64,000 bases of DNA from Microbacterium hydrocarbonoxydans (GCF_904831005.1 NZ_LR882982.1:2480001-2544000); one strand, 5' to 3'; positions 29,467 through 39,051 are shown, numbered from the stretch's first letter. Notes: generated by a model from the sequence alone, not told the origin. Program-made: numbers and translations.

Positions 29467-30528
29467 GTGGCCTCCAGTTACCTCGCCCCCAAAGGCACCC
29501 CCGTCACGCTGCTGGAGTTCGAGCACGCGGGGGCGACTCTGATCGCCGAGTCGTTCGGCGAGGGACCGCACACCTTCCTGCTGCTGCACGGCATCGGCAT
29601 GGGCCGCAGCGTCTACCTCGACGTCGTGCAGCGGTTGCAGGGCCGCGTCGTCGCGCTGGATCTGCCGGGCTTCGGTGAAGCTCCCGAACCCACGCGCACC
29701 CTCACCATGGAACGTCACGCCGACCTCGTCGCCGCCTATCTGCGGCACGCGGGCGAAGGCCCCGTCGTCGTGATCGGGCACTCGATGGGCAGCCAGATCG
29801 CCGCCGAGCTGGCCGCGCGGCATCCGTCGCTCGTCGAGGCTGTGGTGCTCGCCGGCCCCACCGTCAACAAGGCGGCCCGCAACGTCGCCGCTCAGGCCAG
29901 CTATCTGCTGACCGACCTCGTGGGCGAACGGCCGCTCGTGATCTGGCGCGGGGCGCGTGAGTACCTGCGTGGCGGCCCGCATCTGATCCGCAAGATCAAG
30001 GCCACGATCGCCCATCAGCCCGAGAAGGCGTTCGCGCGCATCGACTGCCCCGTGCTGGTGCTGCGCGGCGCGAGCGATCCGCTGGCGCCGATGAGCTGGT
30101 GCCGCGAGATCATCGATGCGATCCCCGGTGCCGACCTGCGGGTGATCCCCGATCACGGCCACGGAACGCTGATCAGCGACTCCGCCCCCGCGGCGACGCT
30201 GATCCAGGACTTCGCCGACCGAGTCTGGGCGCGCCGCTCCCGCACCCGCGCCCGCCCGCCTCCGCCCGCCCGTCTCCACCCGCCCGCCTCACATCCGGTC
30301 AACCGCGCCGAACGCGGACAGAATCCGCACCTGCATCCGCACCCGGAGCGGTTTACCGGATCCCGCGCGGGCCGAGACAACCGCACCCCACACAGCCCCG
30401 ACGCCCGGCACCCGAACCTTGCAGAAGTCAGCACACCCGCATCAGCACACCCGCGTCAGCGCACCCGCGTCAGCGCACCGGAGGGGGCGTCGCCGGAAGG
30501 AGCAGCGCGTTGCGGCGCGAGCGCGTGA
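29467..30528 (+). CDS. Alpha/beta hydrolase with repeat-derived C-terminal tail
   Basis: The first about 257 residues form a complete alpha/beta hydrolase: oxyanion segment LLLHGIGMG, nucleophile elbow GHSMGSQ, catalytic Asp in RGASDPLAP and catalytic His in PDHGHGT. The natural domain ends near FADRVWARR. The frame then continues for about 96 low-complexity residues rich in Arg, Pro and His that read through a 71-bp inverted-repeat element (30292-30362) and a 14-bp tandem repeat, and ends inside the convergent DUF2510 gene, overlapping it by 59 bp. The tail looks like an accidental extension after loss of the original stop. The substrate is unknown. Confidence 0.85.
   Translation: MASSYLAPKGTPVTLLEFEHAGATLIAESFGEGPHTFLLLHGIGMGRSVYLDVVQRLQGRVVALDLPGFGEAPEPTRTLTMERHADLVAAYLRHAGEGPVVVIGHSMGSQIAAELAARHPSLVEAVVLAGPTVNKAARNVAAQASYLLTDLVGERPLVIWRGAREYLRGGPHLIRKIKATIAHQPEKAFARIDCPVLVLRGASDPLAPMSWCREIIDAIPGADLRVIPDHGHGTLISDSAPAATLIQDFADRVWARRSRTRARPPPPARLHPPASHPVNRAERGQNPHLHPHPERFTGSRAGRDNRTPHSPDARHPNLAEVSTPASAHPRQRTRVSAPEGASPEGAARCGASA
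30292..30362 (-). repeat. 71-bp inverted-repeat element, copy 5 (diverged)
   Basis: Read on the minus strand it starts GATCCGGTAAACCGCTCC and ends GCGCGGTTGACCGGATG, the same ends and exact length as the copies at 15.95-16.64 kb. The interior has diverged. It lies inside the open frame of the alpha/beta hydrolase. Confidence 0.8.
30427..30482 (+). repeat. 14-bp tandem repeat, four units
   Basis: Units of GTCAGCRCACCCGC repeat at 14-bp spacing. The last units overlap the stop codon of the DUF2510 gene. Confidence 0.7.
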
Positions 30529-31285
30529 GAAGAAGGACGAACGCGCCGAGACCGCCCATGATCACGGCGATGACGATACCGAAGGTGATCAGGAACGGCG
30601 CGACGGGACTCTGTCCCATGACGCCTCCCACCACCGCGAGGAACACCCCGATCAGTGCGAGCGCAGCCACGACCCAGCCGAGGATCATCGATGTGAGGTA
30701 ACCGCGCGGCCCCGCGTGCCCCGGACGCGCACCGAACTTCGTCCCGAGGTACCAGCTCCATCGAGTACCGGTCCACCAGCGGCTGACCTGCCCGGTCATC
30801 GGATACCACCCGGCGTCGGGCCCCTCGAGCTCCCCGGGCAGAGGCTGAACGACCGCGTCGACGATCGGCGCCGACTGCGGAGCAGGGATCCTGCGCACGG
30901 CGAGGGAATGTCCGGCTGCGATGAACCAGACCGCGGCCGCCGCGAGCAGCAGCACCGGGTAGACGAAGTTTCCGGCGCTCTGCGAGACCAGCGCCGCGGT
31001 CAGCTGCAGCAGGCCGAGCACGACGAACACGATTCCGAGGGCCAGCCCCATCGCCGGCGGCTCGACCGCCAGCGCATCCGGGCGCGGTTTGCCGGCACGG
31101 ATGCTGTACGGCGTCCACATCACTCCGTCCCACCAGCGGACGTCGGTCGAGCCCCCCACCTGATACCAGCCCATGGCCGGTGACGAGGATGGCGCTTCCC
31201 GCTCGTGCGCGGTCCACTGGGCGCCGTCCCACCAGCGCTGCCGCCCGGGCGTGCCCGCGTCGTACCAACCCTGCGGTGTCGACAT
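30470..31285 (-). CDS. DUF2510 domain membrane protein
   Basis: The 271-residue protein has three copies of the short DUF2510 motif (GWY ... RWWDG ... WT): residues about 6-25, 38-57 and 158-176. These small Trp-rich modules are common in actinobacterial membrane proteins and are of unknown function. Four hydrophobic segments follow in two pairs (about 78-125 and 200-250). AGAGAGG lies before the ATG. The gene starts 14 bp after mnhG on the same strand and may be read from the antiporter operon. Confidence 0.85.
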   Translation of the reverse strand: MSTPQGWYDAGTPGRQRWWDGAQWTAHEREAPSSSPAMGWYQVGGSTDVRWWDGVMWTPYSIRAGKPRPDALAVEPPAMGLALGIVFVVLGLLQLTAALVSQSAGNFVYPVLLLAAAAVWFIAAGHSLAVRRIPAPQSAPIVDAVVQPLPGELEGPDAGWYPMTGQVSRWWTGTRWSWYLGTKFGARPGHAGPRGYLTSMILGWVVAALALIGVFLAVVGGVMGQSPVAPFLITFGIVIAVIMGGLGAFVLLLTRSRRNALLLPATPPPVR

Positions 31286-31299
31286 CGATCGAACCTCTC

Positions 31300-31689
31300 T
31301 CAGCCCGCGGCGGGCGGTGTCTGCTTCGACTCGGCGAGCTCGTCGACCACGAGACTCCGCTCGTCGGTCGTGCCGTTGCGATAGGCCTGACGGCCGACGA
31401 TGTGCGCTGACAGCGGAGCGGTCGCGAACTGCATGAGCACGACGGGAGCGACGATGGCGAGTCCGAAGAGGATGCCGCCGACGGTGCGCTGCGACAGGGC
31501 GATCGCGAGGCAGATGAGTATGAGGCCGAGTACCTGCGGCTTCGTCGCGGCGTGCAGTCGGGACGGCACGTCGCGGAACCGCAGGAGTCCGACCGCGGCC
31601 GACAGGCAGAGGATCGCGCCGAGCAGGATCAGCACGAGGATGGCGACGTCGATCACGACGTCGGGAATGGCGAGACCGAACACGTTCAT
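31300..31689 (-). CDS. mnhG: Mrp Na+/H+ antiporter subunit G
   Basis: The 129-residue protein begins MNVFGLAIPDVVIDVAILV and has three membrane helices. GLLRFRDVPSRLHAATKPQ is the MnhG/PhaG signature. It is the last subunit of the antiporter and overlaps mnhF by 4 bp (ATGA). The C-terminal tail after the third helix is polar. Confidence 0.93.
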   Translation of the reverse strand: MNVFGLAIPDVVIDVAILVLILLGAILCLSAAVGLLRFRDVPSRLHAATKPQVLGLILICLAIALSQRTVGGILFGLAIVAPVVLMQFATAPLSAHIVGRQAYRNGTTDERSLVVDELAESKQTPPAAG

Positions 31690-31955
31690 GGAGTCGTGTT
31701 GTCCCTTCTGGCGACGAATCGGGCCACCGAGATCGAGCCGAAGACGCCGACGGCGGCGATGATCAGCAGCACCGGGATCGTGCGGGTGTGACCGTTGATG
31801 GCCATCTCGGCGCCGAGCACGCACATCACCTCGGTGAGCAGCACGTCTGACGCGACCGCGCGGTCGAGGATCGAGGGACCGCGAACGATGCGGATGATCG
31901 TCAGGATGGCGGCCACTCCGAAGACGACCATGATCGCCAGCAGCAGCACATTCAT
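31686..31955 (-). CDS. mnhF: Mrp Na+/H+ antiporter subunit F
   Basis: The 89-residue protein has three helices and the family motif RIVRGPSILDRAVASDVLL. Length and position are typical for MnhF. It overlaps mnhE and mnhG by 4 bp each. Confidence 0.93.
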   Translation of the reverse strand: MNVLLLAIMVVFGVAAILTIIRIVRGPSILDRAVASDVLLTEVMCVLGAEMAINGHTRTIPVLLIIAAVGVFGSISVARFVARRDNTTP

Positions 31956-32560
31956 CGGGCACCTCCCCTGGTCGCGCCATCGGCCGCGCCGGCACGCGCC
32001 GCTCGCTCATCTGCCTTGAGGGCACGGTACTGCGCGGGGGCGCCGAGCGCACGCACGACCCGTCGCTCCCAGCGCAGCACGCCCGCACGCTGCTTCTCGA
32101 CGTCGGCCATGCTGCGAACCCCGATCACATGCAGGTACAGCACCTGTCGGTCGCGGTCCGCCTCGACCACGAGAGATCCGGGGACCAGAGACGACACGAC
32201 CGAGACGTGCGTCATCATCAGGTCGTCGGCGTAGCGCAGCGGCACGGCGATGATCGCGGCACCGGGCTGGTGACGGAAGTCGAACACCTGCACCGTGACG
32301 GCGACGGCGCCACGGAGCACGGCGAACAGGAACTGCACGATGAGCAACGCGGCGTACCAGATGTTGATGCGGCCGGAGAGCTCGACGGTCGGCAGCCGGA
32401 AGACGCGTGTGACGAACACTGCCACCACGAGGCCCGAGACGAACGCCAGCACGGTGAACTGCCCCCACAGCAGCATCCAGAGCACCACGAGCCACGCCAG
32501 GAACGGCAGCTGCACGCGGATGTCCCGCCAGAAGTGACGGCCGGTCTCGGTGGGGCTCAT
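31952..32560 (-). CDS. mnhE: Mrp Na+/H+ antiporter subunit E
   Basis: The 202-residue protein starts MSPTETGRHFWRDIRVQLP in an ATGA overlap with mnhD. It has N-terminal helices and the MnhE core PLRYADDLMMTHVSVVSSLVPGS, followed by DRQVLYLHVIGV. The open frame extends upstream but inside mnhD, so the overlap start is preferred. A charged C-terminal tail of about 40 residues is slightly longer than usual. Confidence 0.93.
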   Translation of the reverse strand: MSPTETGRHFWRDIRVQLPFLAWLVVLWMLLWGQFTVLAFVSGLVVAVFVTRVFRLPTVELSGRINIWYAALLIVQFLFAVLRGAVAVTVQVFDFRHQPGAAIIAVPLRYADDLMMTHVSVVSSLVPGSLVVEADRDRQVLYLHVIGVRSMADVEKQRAGVLRWERRVVRALGAPAQYRALKADERAARAGAADGATRGGAR

Positions 32561-34110
32561 CCGTCGACCTCGTCTTCCAGCTGCACGAGGGTGACCGGGT
32601 CGAGCAGAGCCGCACCGATGCGGTCGCACAGGGCGTAGAGAGGACCCGCGAACACGGTGAGGGCGACGGTGACGCCGACCATCCCGGCCGTGGCGACTGT
32701 CATGATGCGAGGGATGCGGCGACGCTCCTGCTGCTCATCGGCGGCCGGCGCGTTGCCGAGGTACGAGATGCGCCCCTCGGTCTCGCTCGAGTCGTCCTCC
32801 TCGCGCCAGAACGCGAGGTTCCAGGCGCGCATCAGCGCGTAGAGCGTGAGGAGCGAGGTGACGATGCCACCGAAGATCAGCACGATCATGAGCGGTGTGC
32901 CCACGGATGCCGCGGCCTCGAACAGCGCGAACTTGCCGATGAATCCGGAGAACGGCGGGAGTCCGCCCAGGTTGATGGCGGGGATGAAGTAGAGCACCGC
33001 GATCACGGGGGCGACTTTGAGCAGCCCCTTCACACGCAGGATCGACGTGCTTCCCGCTCTGCGCTCGATGAGTCCGACGGCGAGGAACAGCGTCGTCTGC
33101 ACGACGATGTGGTGCACGATGTAGTAGACCGTCGCGCCGATGGCCGCCGGAGTCGCTATCGCGAGGCCGAAGATCATGTAGCCGACATGGCTCACCAGCG
33201 TGAACGACAGGATCCGCTTCAACTCGGCCTGCGCCACGGCGCCGAGAACCCCCACGATCATGGTCGCCAAGGCGATGATGAGCAGCACGGTGTCGATGCT
33301 GTTCTCGGCGAACAGCTGCGTCTCGGTGCGGATCAGCGCGTACACGCCGACCTTCGTCAGCAGACCGGCGAAGACGGCGGTGACGGGAGCGGGAGCGGTC
33401 GGGTACGAGTCGGGCAGCCAGAAGGACACCGGAAAGATCGCCGCCTTGATCCCGAACGCGATCACGAGCATGAGGTGCAGCACGAGCTGCGTCTCCTGAG
33501 GCAGCTCGGTCATGCGCTCGGCGATCTGCGCCATGTTCACGGTGCCGAGCGCACCGTAGATCATCGCGATCGAGGCCAGGAACAGGATCGACGAGACGAG
33601 CGAGACGACGATGTAGACCGCGCCGGTGCGGATGCGGGACTCTGTGCTTCCCAGAGTTATGAGCACATATGACGCGACGAGCAGGATCTCGAACCCGACG
33701 TACAGGTTGAACAGGTCGCCCGCGATGAACGCGTTGAAGATTCCGGCGGCGAGGATCAGATACGACGGGTTGAAGATCGAGATCGGCGTCTCGTCGGTGC
33801 CGTCGGCCGCACCCTGACCGATCGAGAAGAGCAGCACCGCGAGCAGCACGATGCTCGAGATGAGCACGAGGAGAGCGGCGAGCCTGTCGACGTACAGCAC
33901 GATGCCGAACGGCACGGGCCACCCGCCCACCGACACGGCGAGCGGCTCGCCGGCATCGACGACGACCAGCAGCACGGCCGCGATCACCGAGACGATCCCG
34001 AGCGTCGCCACCGTGACGAAGGCCTGGAGGCGCGGATTGCGCCCGAAGATCAGGGTCACCGCGGCGCCGAGCAGCGGCAGTGCCACCAGCAGGGGGACGA
34101 GTGCGCTCAT
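32557..34110 (-). CDS. mnhD: Mrp Na+/H+ antiporter subunit D
   Basis: The 517-residue protein has about 14 helices and belongs to the NuoL/M/N-like proton-pumping family. The conserved Glu in NLYVGFEILLVASYVLITLG and the Lys in AFGIKAAIFPVSFWLPDSYP mark the proton path of MnhD. A charged cytoplasmic loop with EEDDSSETEGR lies near the C-terminus. It overlaps mnhC and mnhE by 4 bp. Confidence 0.95.
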   Translation of the reverse strand: MSALVPLLVALPLLGAAVTLIFGRNPRLQAFVTVATLGIVSVIAAVLLVVVDAGEPLAVSVGGWPVPFGIVLYVDRLAALLVLISSIVLLAVLLFSIGQGAADGTDETPISIFNPSYLILAAGIFNAFIAGDLFNLYVGFEILLVASYVLITLGSTESRIRTGAVYIVVSLVSSILFLASIAMIYGALGTVNMAQIAERMTELPQETQLVLHLMLVIAFGIKAAIFPVSFWLPDSYPTAPAPVTAVFAGLLTKVGVYALIRTETQLFAENSIDTVLLIIALATMIVGVLGAVAQAELKRILSFTLVSHVGYMIFGLAIATPAAIGATVYYIVHHIVVQTTLFLAVGLIERRAGSTSILRVKGLLKVAPVIAVLYFIPAINLGGLPPFSGFIGKFALFEAAASVGTPLMIVLIFGGIVTSLLTLYALMRAWNLAFWREEDDSSETEGRISYLGNAPAADEQQERRRIPRIMTVATAGMVGVTVALTVFAGPLYALCDRIGAALLDPVTLVQLEDEVDG

Positions 34111-34877
34111 CGGCGGTCCTCCCCCTCATCGGTGTGCTCGGGTGCGCTGTCATCGGATGCCGTGTCGATCGCCGTGTCTCGGGCGGCGTCCGCGGCGTCG
34201 GTCTCGTGAGCGTCTGACGCGTGCGTGTCGGCATCCGTCCGGAAGTCGTCGGACTGCGTGGAGTCGCCCGACTCGCCGTCGGCATCGGGAGGCGCCGATT
34301 CACCCGCCAGGACGGCGGAGCGCTCATCCGCGTCCGCCACGTCCTCATCCGCATCCGCTCGCGCGCCCCAGGATGCGGTGGGCCGGTCGGTCGGAGCATC
34401 GTCGTTGATCGCCGCGTGATCCCGCATGTGGAGCACCGTGATCGGCGAGGTCTGCACACCGACGAAGTCGGTGGTGGCGTCGTCGTCGGACGCATCTGCC
34501 TCGTCGTCCATGAGGTCCTCGTCGGCATCGGTGCGCTCGCGGAGCGCGATGTCGGCCTCGTCGTCTTCGACGGTGTCGGCCTGGCCCAGCTGCCACGAGC
34601 GGTAGATCAGCGCGAGCAGGAACGCCGAGACGGCGAACGTGATGACGATCGCGGTCAGGGTGAGAGCCTGAGGCAGCGGGTCGCTGAGCTCGCCCTCGGT
34701 GCCGTAGAACGGCGCGTTGCCCGGTACGCCCATCACGATGAGGAGCAGCAGGTTCGTGGCGTTTCCCAGCAGCAGGAACCCGATCAGCACACGGGTGAGA
34801 CTGCGCTCGAGCATCGCGTAGACGCCGCAGCCGAACAGCACGGCCATGATCACGATCAGGGTGAGGGAGACATCCAT
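34107..34877 (-). CDS. mnhC: Mrp Na+/H+ antiporter subunit C with long acidic tail
   Basis: Residues 1-115 form a normal MnhC (NuoK-like) subunit with three helices, including RVLIGFLLLGNATNLLLLIV. A tail of about 140 residues follows that is mainly Asp, Ala, Glu, Thr and Ser and predicted disordered. MnhC proteins are usually about 110-180 residues, so 256 is long. The start ATG shares one base with the mnhA stop (TGATG). Confidence 0.92.
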   Translation of the reverse strand: MDVSLTLIVIMAVLFGCGVYAMLERSLTRVLIGFLLLGNATNLLLLIVMGVPGNAPFYGTEGELSDPLPQALTLTAIVITFAVSAFLLALIYRSWQLGQADTVEDDEADIALRERTDADEDLMDDEADASDDDATTDFVGVQTSPITVLHMRDHAAINDDAPTDRPTASWGARADADEDVADADERSAVLAGESAPPDADGESGDSTQSDDFRTDADTHASDAHETDAADAARDTAIDTASDDSAPEHTDEGEDRR

Positions 34878-37819
34878 CAGAGGGTCACCCCCCGCTCACG
34901 GAACTCCTGCGCCTGGCGATCGACCTCGGCACCGAGGCTGCGCAGCACGTCGAGCACGAGGCCGATCACGACCAGGTAGACGCCGACGTCGAAGATGGTC
35001 GAGGTGACGAACTCCATGTGGCCGATGCCCGGGATCTCCCACTCCCAGAAGTTGCTGGTGAGCGGGGCCATGCCGAAGAACAGCGGCACGACGGCGGTGC
35101 CCACGGCGAGGATCAGACCGGCACCGAGCAGGCGGCCCGCGTCGGTGGGGGCCGCCGCGCCGAGCTCCCAGCGCCCACCGGCCACGTAGCGCATGACGAG
35201 CGCCATGCCGGCCACGAGGCCCCCGGCGAAGCCCCCGCCCGGAAGGTTGTGGCCGGAGAAGAGCAGGAAGATCGACACCACGATGATCGTGTGGAAGAGC
35301 ACGCGGACGATGACCTCGAGCAGGATCGACCGGTTCTCGGGCTTCATCCTCGGGCCCCCGACGAGCCAGGCACGCGGGCTGCTCTCATTGGCGTCCGTCT
35401 GGAAGCGCACGCCCTCGGTCGTCTCGACGAGGGGGCGGCTGAGCGTGCGACGGCGGCGGGCCTTCGGCAGCGTCTTCGTCGCCGCGAGCATGTCGGCGCG
35501 GTGCGTGACGAACACCAGCGACGCGACACCGGTGGCGGCGAGCACGAGCACGGAGAGCTCGCCCATCGTGTCCCACCCACGCAGGTCGACCAGCGCCACG
35601 TTGACGACGTTCTTGCCGTGACCGATCTCGTACGCGAGCTTCGGGAACAGTGCGGAGATCGGATCCGCGACGCGTGACTGCGTCGCCACGATCGCGACGA
35701 GCGCCATGGTGAGACCCACACCGAGCCCGAGGAGGGCACGCGGAATGCGCCCGACCGAGGCATTGTGCTCGCCCATGCGCGCCGGCAGTCGACGCAGCAC
35801 GAGGGCGAAGGTCACCATGGTGACCGTCTCGACGAGGATCTGCGTGAGGGCGAGGTCGGGCGCGCCGCTCGTCGCGAAGAGCACCACCATGCCGAGGCCC
35901 GTGATCGACACGAGCACGACTCCGGTGTACCGCTTCTGCGCGCGCACCGCGAGCACCCCGGCGACCGCCATGAGGGGCGCGACGACGATCTGCACGGGCG
36001 TGTGCCACGCCGAGAGCTGGTACCTGTCGATGTCGCTCGCGAGCAGTGCCGTGATCTCGGCCGCGACGAACACCACGAAGATCGTGCCGACGTACACGGG
36101 CAGCGAGCCTCGCTGGGTGAGGGTGGTGCTGAGCACCGAGAGACGGTCGACGCCGCGCACGACGAGGTAGTAGACGTCTGCCGCCGTGAACGGGATCATG
36201 CGCGCCTTACGATCCCAGCCGGTGCGGATCGTGAGGAGGAAGAGCGCGGCGCCGAGCAGGATCGTGAGGATCGAGATGCCCAGCGCGGGTTCTAGTCCGT
36301 GCCAGAGCGCGAGATGACCGGGGCCTTCGGCTGCGACACCCTCGGCGTCCAGACCAGGGGTCGCTGTGAGGGCGTAGCCCTGCAGCGCTTTGTCGAGAGC
36401 GGGTGCGCCGATTCCGGCGGCGAGCGTGACGCCCGCCAAGATGATCGGCGCCGAGAGGAAGCCGACAGGCGGGTCGGGCCAGGCGGTGTCGGGCAGTCGA
36501 TCGCCCATCGCGTCGCGCTTGGTCCAGAACGCACCCCAGAGGAAGCGGATGCCATATGCCGCGGTGAGCATAGATCCGAGGCTCACTCCGATGATGGCCA
36601 CGAGCCCCCACGGGGAGCCGTGCAGCGCATCGTCGAGAAGCGCCGTGAGGGTCGATTCCTTCGCCACGAATCCCAGGGTCGGTGCGACGCCGGCCATCGA
36701 TGCGATGGAGATGAACGCGGCCGTGGCCATGACCGGCGCCTGACGCCCGACACCGCTCAACTCGGTGATGTCACGGGTCGACAGCTGACGGTCGATCACG
36801 CCGACGATGAGGAACAGCGCGGACTTGAACAGAGCGTGTCCGATGACGAGCGCGACTCCCGCCAACGCGGCCGCCTGCGTGCCGTAGCCCACGACGATCG
36901 AGAAGAAGCCGAGCTGGCTGACAGTGCCGAATGCCAGGATGCGCTTGAGGTCGGTCTCACGCAGCGCCTGGATGCCGCCGAGCAGCATGGTGATCACGCC
37001 GACGGTGATGATGATCGGACGCCAGGGTCCAGTGAAGGCGAAGATCGGGGCGAAGCGCGCGATCAGATAGATGCCGGCCTTGACCATGGCCGCAGCGTGC
37101 AGGTAGGCGCTCACAGGGGTGGGCGCGGCCATCGCACCGGGCAGCCAGAAGTGGAAGGGGAACAGCGCCGACTTGCTGATGGCGCCGATCAGCAGCATGA
37201 CGACCGCGGCATCGACGATCGCACCCGTCGGCGCGATCTCGAGGATCTCGCGGATGCTGGAGGTGCCGGCGTCGACCACCAGCAGCACGACGCCGACGAA
37301 CATGACCAGCCCGCCGAGGGTCGTGACGAGCAGCGCCTGAAGGGCGGCTCGTCGACTGGCAGCACGCCGACGGTAGTGGCCGATGAGGAGGTACGAGAGG
37401 ATGCTCGTCACCTCCCAGAACATGACGAGCATCACCAGATCGTCGGTGAGCACCAGACCGTACATGGCCCCGGCGAAGCCGAGCAGCACGGCCGCGAACT
37501 GGCCGATGCCCGCCGAATCGTCGTGGAAGTACCAGCGGCAGTACAGCAGCACGAGTGCGCCCACGCCCGTGACGATCAGTGTCAGCACCCAGCCCAGCAC
37601 GTCCATGTGCATCGAGAGGTTCAGACCGAGCTGCGGGATCCACTCGACAGAGACGAAGGGAGCGGGCCCGTCGAGCACCTGGGGCGTGAGCACCAGAGCA
37701 TGGACGAATGCCGCTGCGGGAATGAGAGCGGCGATGGCGAATGCCTGAGACCCCAGCCAGCGCACCAGAACGGGCATCAGGATAGACCCGAGAAGGAACA
37801 CGGCGAGGAGCGTCAGCAT
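34877..37819 (-). CDS. mnhA: Mrp Na+/H+ antiporter subunit A fused to subunit B
   Basis: This 980-residue protein is the largest subunit of the Mrp antiporter, which exchanges cytoplasmic Na+ for external H+ and supports pH and salt tolerance. The NuoL-like core (about residues 1-500) contains LVMLVMFWEVTSILSYLLIG and SALFPFHFWLPGAMAAPTPV. A further MnhA domain follows to about 780, and the last about 150 residues are an MnhB domain (ILLEVIVRVLFHTIIVVSIF, then SGHNLPGGGFAGGL). The A-B fusion is common in actinobacteria. GAGGAG precedes the ATG. The operon continues as C-D-E-F-G. Confidence 0.95.
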   Translation of the reverse strand: MLTLLAVFLLGSILMPVLVRWLGSQAFAIAALIPAAAFVHALVLTPQVLDGPAPFVSVEWIPQLGLNLSMHMDVLGWVLTLIVTGVGALVLLYCRWYFHDDSAGIGQFAAVLLGFAGAMYGLVLTDDLVMLVMFWEVTSILSYLLIGHYRRRAASRRAALQALLVTTLGGLVMFVGVVLLVVDAGTSSIREILEIAPTGAIVDAAVVMLLIGAISKSALFPFHFWLPGAMAAPTPVSAYLHAAAMVKAGIYLIARFAPIFAFTGPWRPIIITVGVITMLLGGIQALRETDLKRILAFGTVSQLGFFSIVVGYGTQAAALAGVALVIGHALFKSALFLIVGVIDRQLSTRDITELSGVGRQAPVMATAAFISIASMAGVAPTLGFVAKESTLTALLDDALHGSPWGLVAIIGVSLGSMLTAAYGIRFLWGAFWTKRDAMGDRLPDTAWPDPPVGFLSAPIILAGVTLAAGIGAPALDKALQGYALTATPGLDAEGVAAEGPGHLALWHGLEPALGISILTILLGAALFLLTIRTGWDRKARMIPFTAADVYYLVVRGVDRLSVLSTTLTQRGSLPVYVGTIFVVFVAAEITALLASDIDRYQLSAWHTPVQIVVAPLMAVAGVLAVRAQKRYTGVVLVSITGLGMVVLFATSGAPDLALTQILVETVTMVTFALVLRRLPARMGEHNASVGRIPRALLGLGVGLTMALVAIVATQSRVADPISALFPKLAYEIGHGKNVVNVALVDLRGWDTMGELSVLVLAATGVASLVFVTHRADMLAATKTLPKARRRRTLSRPLVETTEGVRFQTDANESSPRAWLVGGPRMKPENRSILLEVIVRVLFHTIIVVSIFLLFSGHNLPGGGFAGGLVAGMALVMRYVAGGRWELGAAAPTDAGRLLGAGLILAVGTAVVPLFFGMAPLTSNFWEWEIPGIGHMEFVTSTIFDVGVYLVVIGLVLDVLRSLGAEVDRQAQEFRERGVTL

Positions 37820-37957
37820 ATACGCGGCTCCTCAGGGCTCGTCGGCCGGGGGGTCGGCGCAGGCGGGCGGGCGGGTGTCTTATGCCAGTTTACCTGCCGT
37901 AAGGGAGTCGTAAGGTCACGCGGACGGATCGACCTCTTCCGACACTCGACAGCAACG

Positions 37958-39019
37958 TCAGCGCGAGGGCGGAGCGGTGGTCGTCCCGGCGCGGAAACGG
38001 CAGGTCAGATGCAGAGTGACGGGGTCCTCGCCCCGCAGCATCCGCGCCACCTGTTCTCCGGCGGCCCGCCCCTTCTCGACTGCGGGCTGCACGCTGGTCG
38101 TCAGCACCAGATCGCCGAGGCCGTCGGCCGCGATGCCGTCGAACCCCGCCACGGAGAGGTCTTCGGGTACCCGGAGGCCGAGTTCCTCCGCCGCACGGAT
38201 GATCCCGACCGCCAGCAGGTCGCTCTGCGCGAAGATCGCCGTCGGCCGCGTCGACGCATCGGCCAGGAGCGTGCGGCCGGCGAGCAGCCCCTCGTCGATG
38301 AGGCTGGCGGCGGCCGAGATCGCCGGAGCGTCGGGGAAGACCTCGCGCATGCCGGCGAGCCGATCGATCGTGACGTCGACCGTCGCTGTCGCGAGGCGGC
38401 TCTGGGTGACAGGGCCGCGCTCGCGCTCGCTGTCGAGAGACAGAGTGACCAGAGCCACGTCGCGATGGCCGAGCTCGAACAGATGGCGGGCGACGTCTGC
38501 CGCCGCTGCGGTGTTGTCGAGAGTGATGCGCGGGATGTTCTCGCCGGCGTCGCCCTCGATCACGACGACCGGGAGGCCGCGTGCGCGCACGATGTCGAGC
38601 GATGCGCGGGTGCGGCCGGAGCATCCGATCAGCACGACCGCGTCGACCGGAGCGTTCGTGAGAGAGGAACCGTCGTCGCCGGGCTCGTCGCGCATCAGCA
38701 GAATGCCGGCGCTGAGGTCGGCGAGGCCGTCGGTGAGACCGTCCATCATCGCGGTGGTCACCGGGTCGAGGAAAGCCGTGCGCAGGTGTCCCTCCAGCAC
38801 CACGGCGACGATGCCGCTGCGTCCGCGCCGCAGTGACGCCGCACGGGGGTCGGGGCCGGAGTAGCCCAGCTCCGCAGCGGCGGCGAGCACGCGTTCTCGG
38901 GTGGCGGGGGCCGCATTGGCCTTGCCGCTGAACACCACGGATGCCGTCGACGTGGCGACCCCCGCGGCGCGGGCGACATCGGCGATGGTCGCGCGACGCG
39001 GAGCGTCATGACTGGTCAT
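37958..39019 (-). CDS. LacI family transcriptional regulator
   Basis: The 353-residue protein begins MTSHDAPRRATIADVARAAG, with the LacI headpiece (ATIADVARAAGVATSTASVV) and hinge (ERVLAAAAELGYSGPDPRA). The periplasmic-binding-like effector domain follows, ending with PEDLSVAGFDGI. Longer frames start inside the divergent gene and are unlikely. A -10 box TATCCT (39031-39026) ends 6 nt before the ATG, indicating a leaderless mRNA. It probably controls the divergent MFS gene through the operator at 39052-39065; the effector is not known. Confidence 0.92.
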   Translation of the reverse strand: MTSHDAPRRATIADVARAAGVATSTASVVFSGKANAAPATRERVLAAAAELGYSGPDPRAASLRRGRSGIVAVVLEGHLRTAFLDPVTTAMMDGLTDGLADLSAGILLMRDEPGDDGSSLTNAPVDAVVLIGCSGRTRASLDIVRARGLPVVVIEGDAGENIPRITLDNTAAAADVARHLFELGHRDVALVTLSLDSERERGPVTQSRLATATVDVTIDRLAGMREVFPDAPAISAAASLIDEGLLAGRTLLADASTRPTAIFAQSDLLAVGIIRAAEELGLRVPEDLSVAGFDGIAADGLGDLVLTTSVQPAVEKGRAAGEQVARMLRGEDPVTLHLTCRFRAGTTTAPPSR

Positions 39020-39025
39020 GTCTTG

Positions 39026-39031
39026 AGGATA
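39026..39031 (-). promoter_or_regulatory. -10 box of the LacI gene at 37958-39019, leaderless
   Basis: TATCCT on the minus strand ends 6 nt before the ATG. Confidence 0.5.
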
Positions 39032-39051
39032 GCCCGCGGGGTTTCGCGTCG

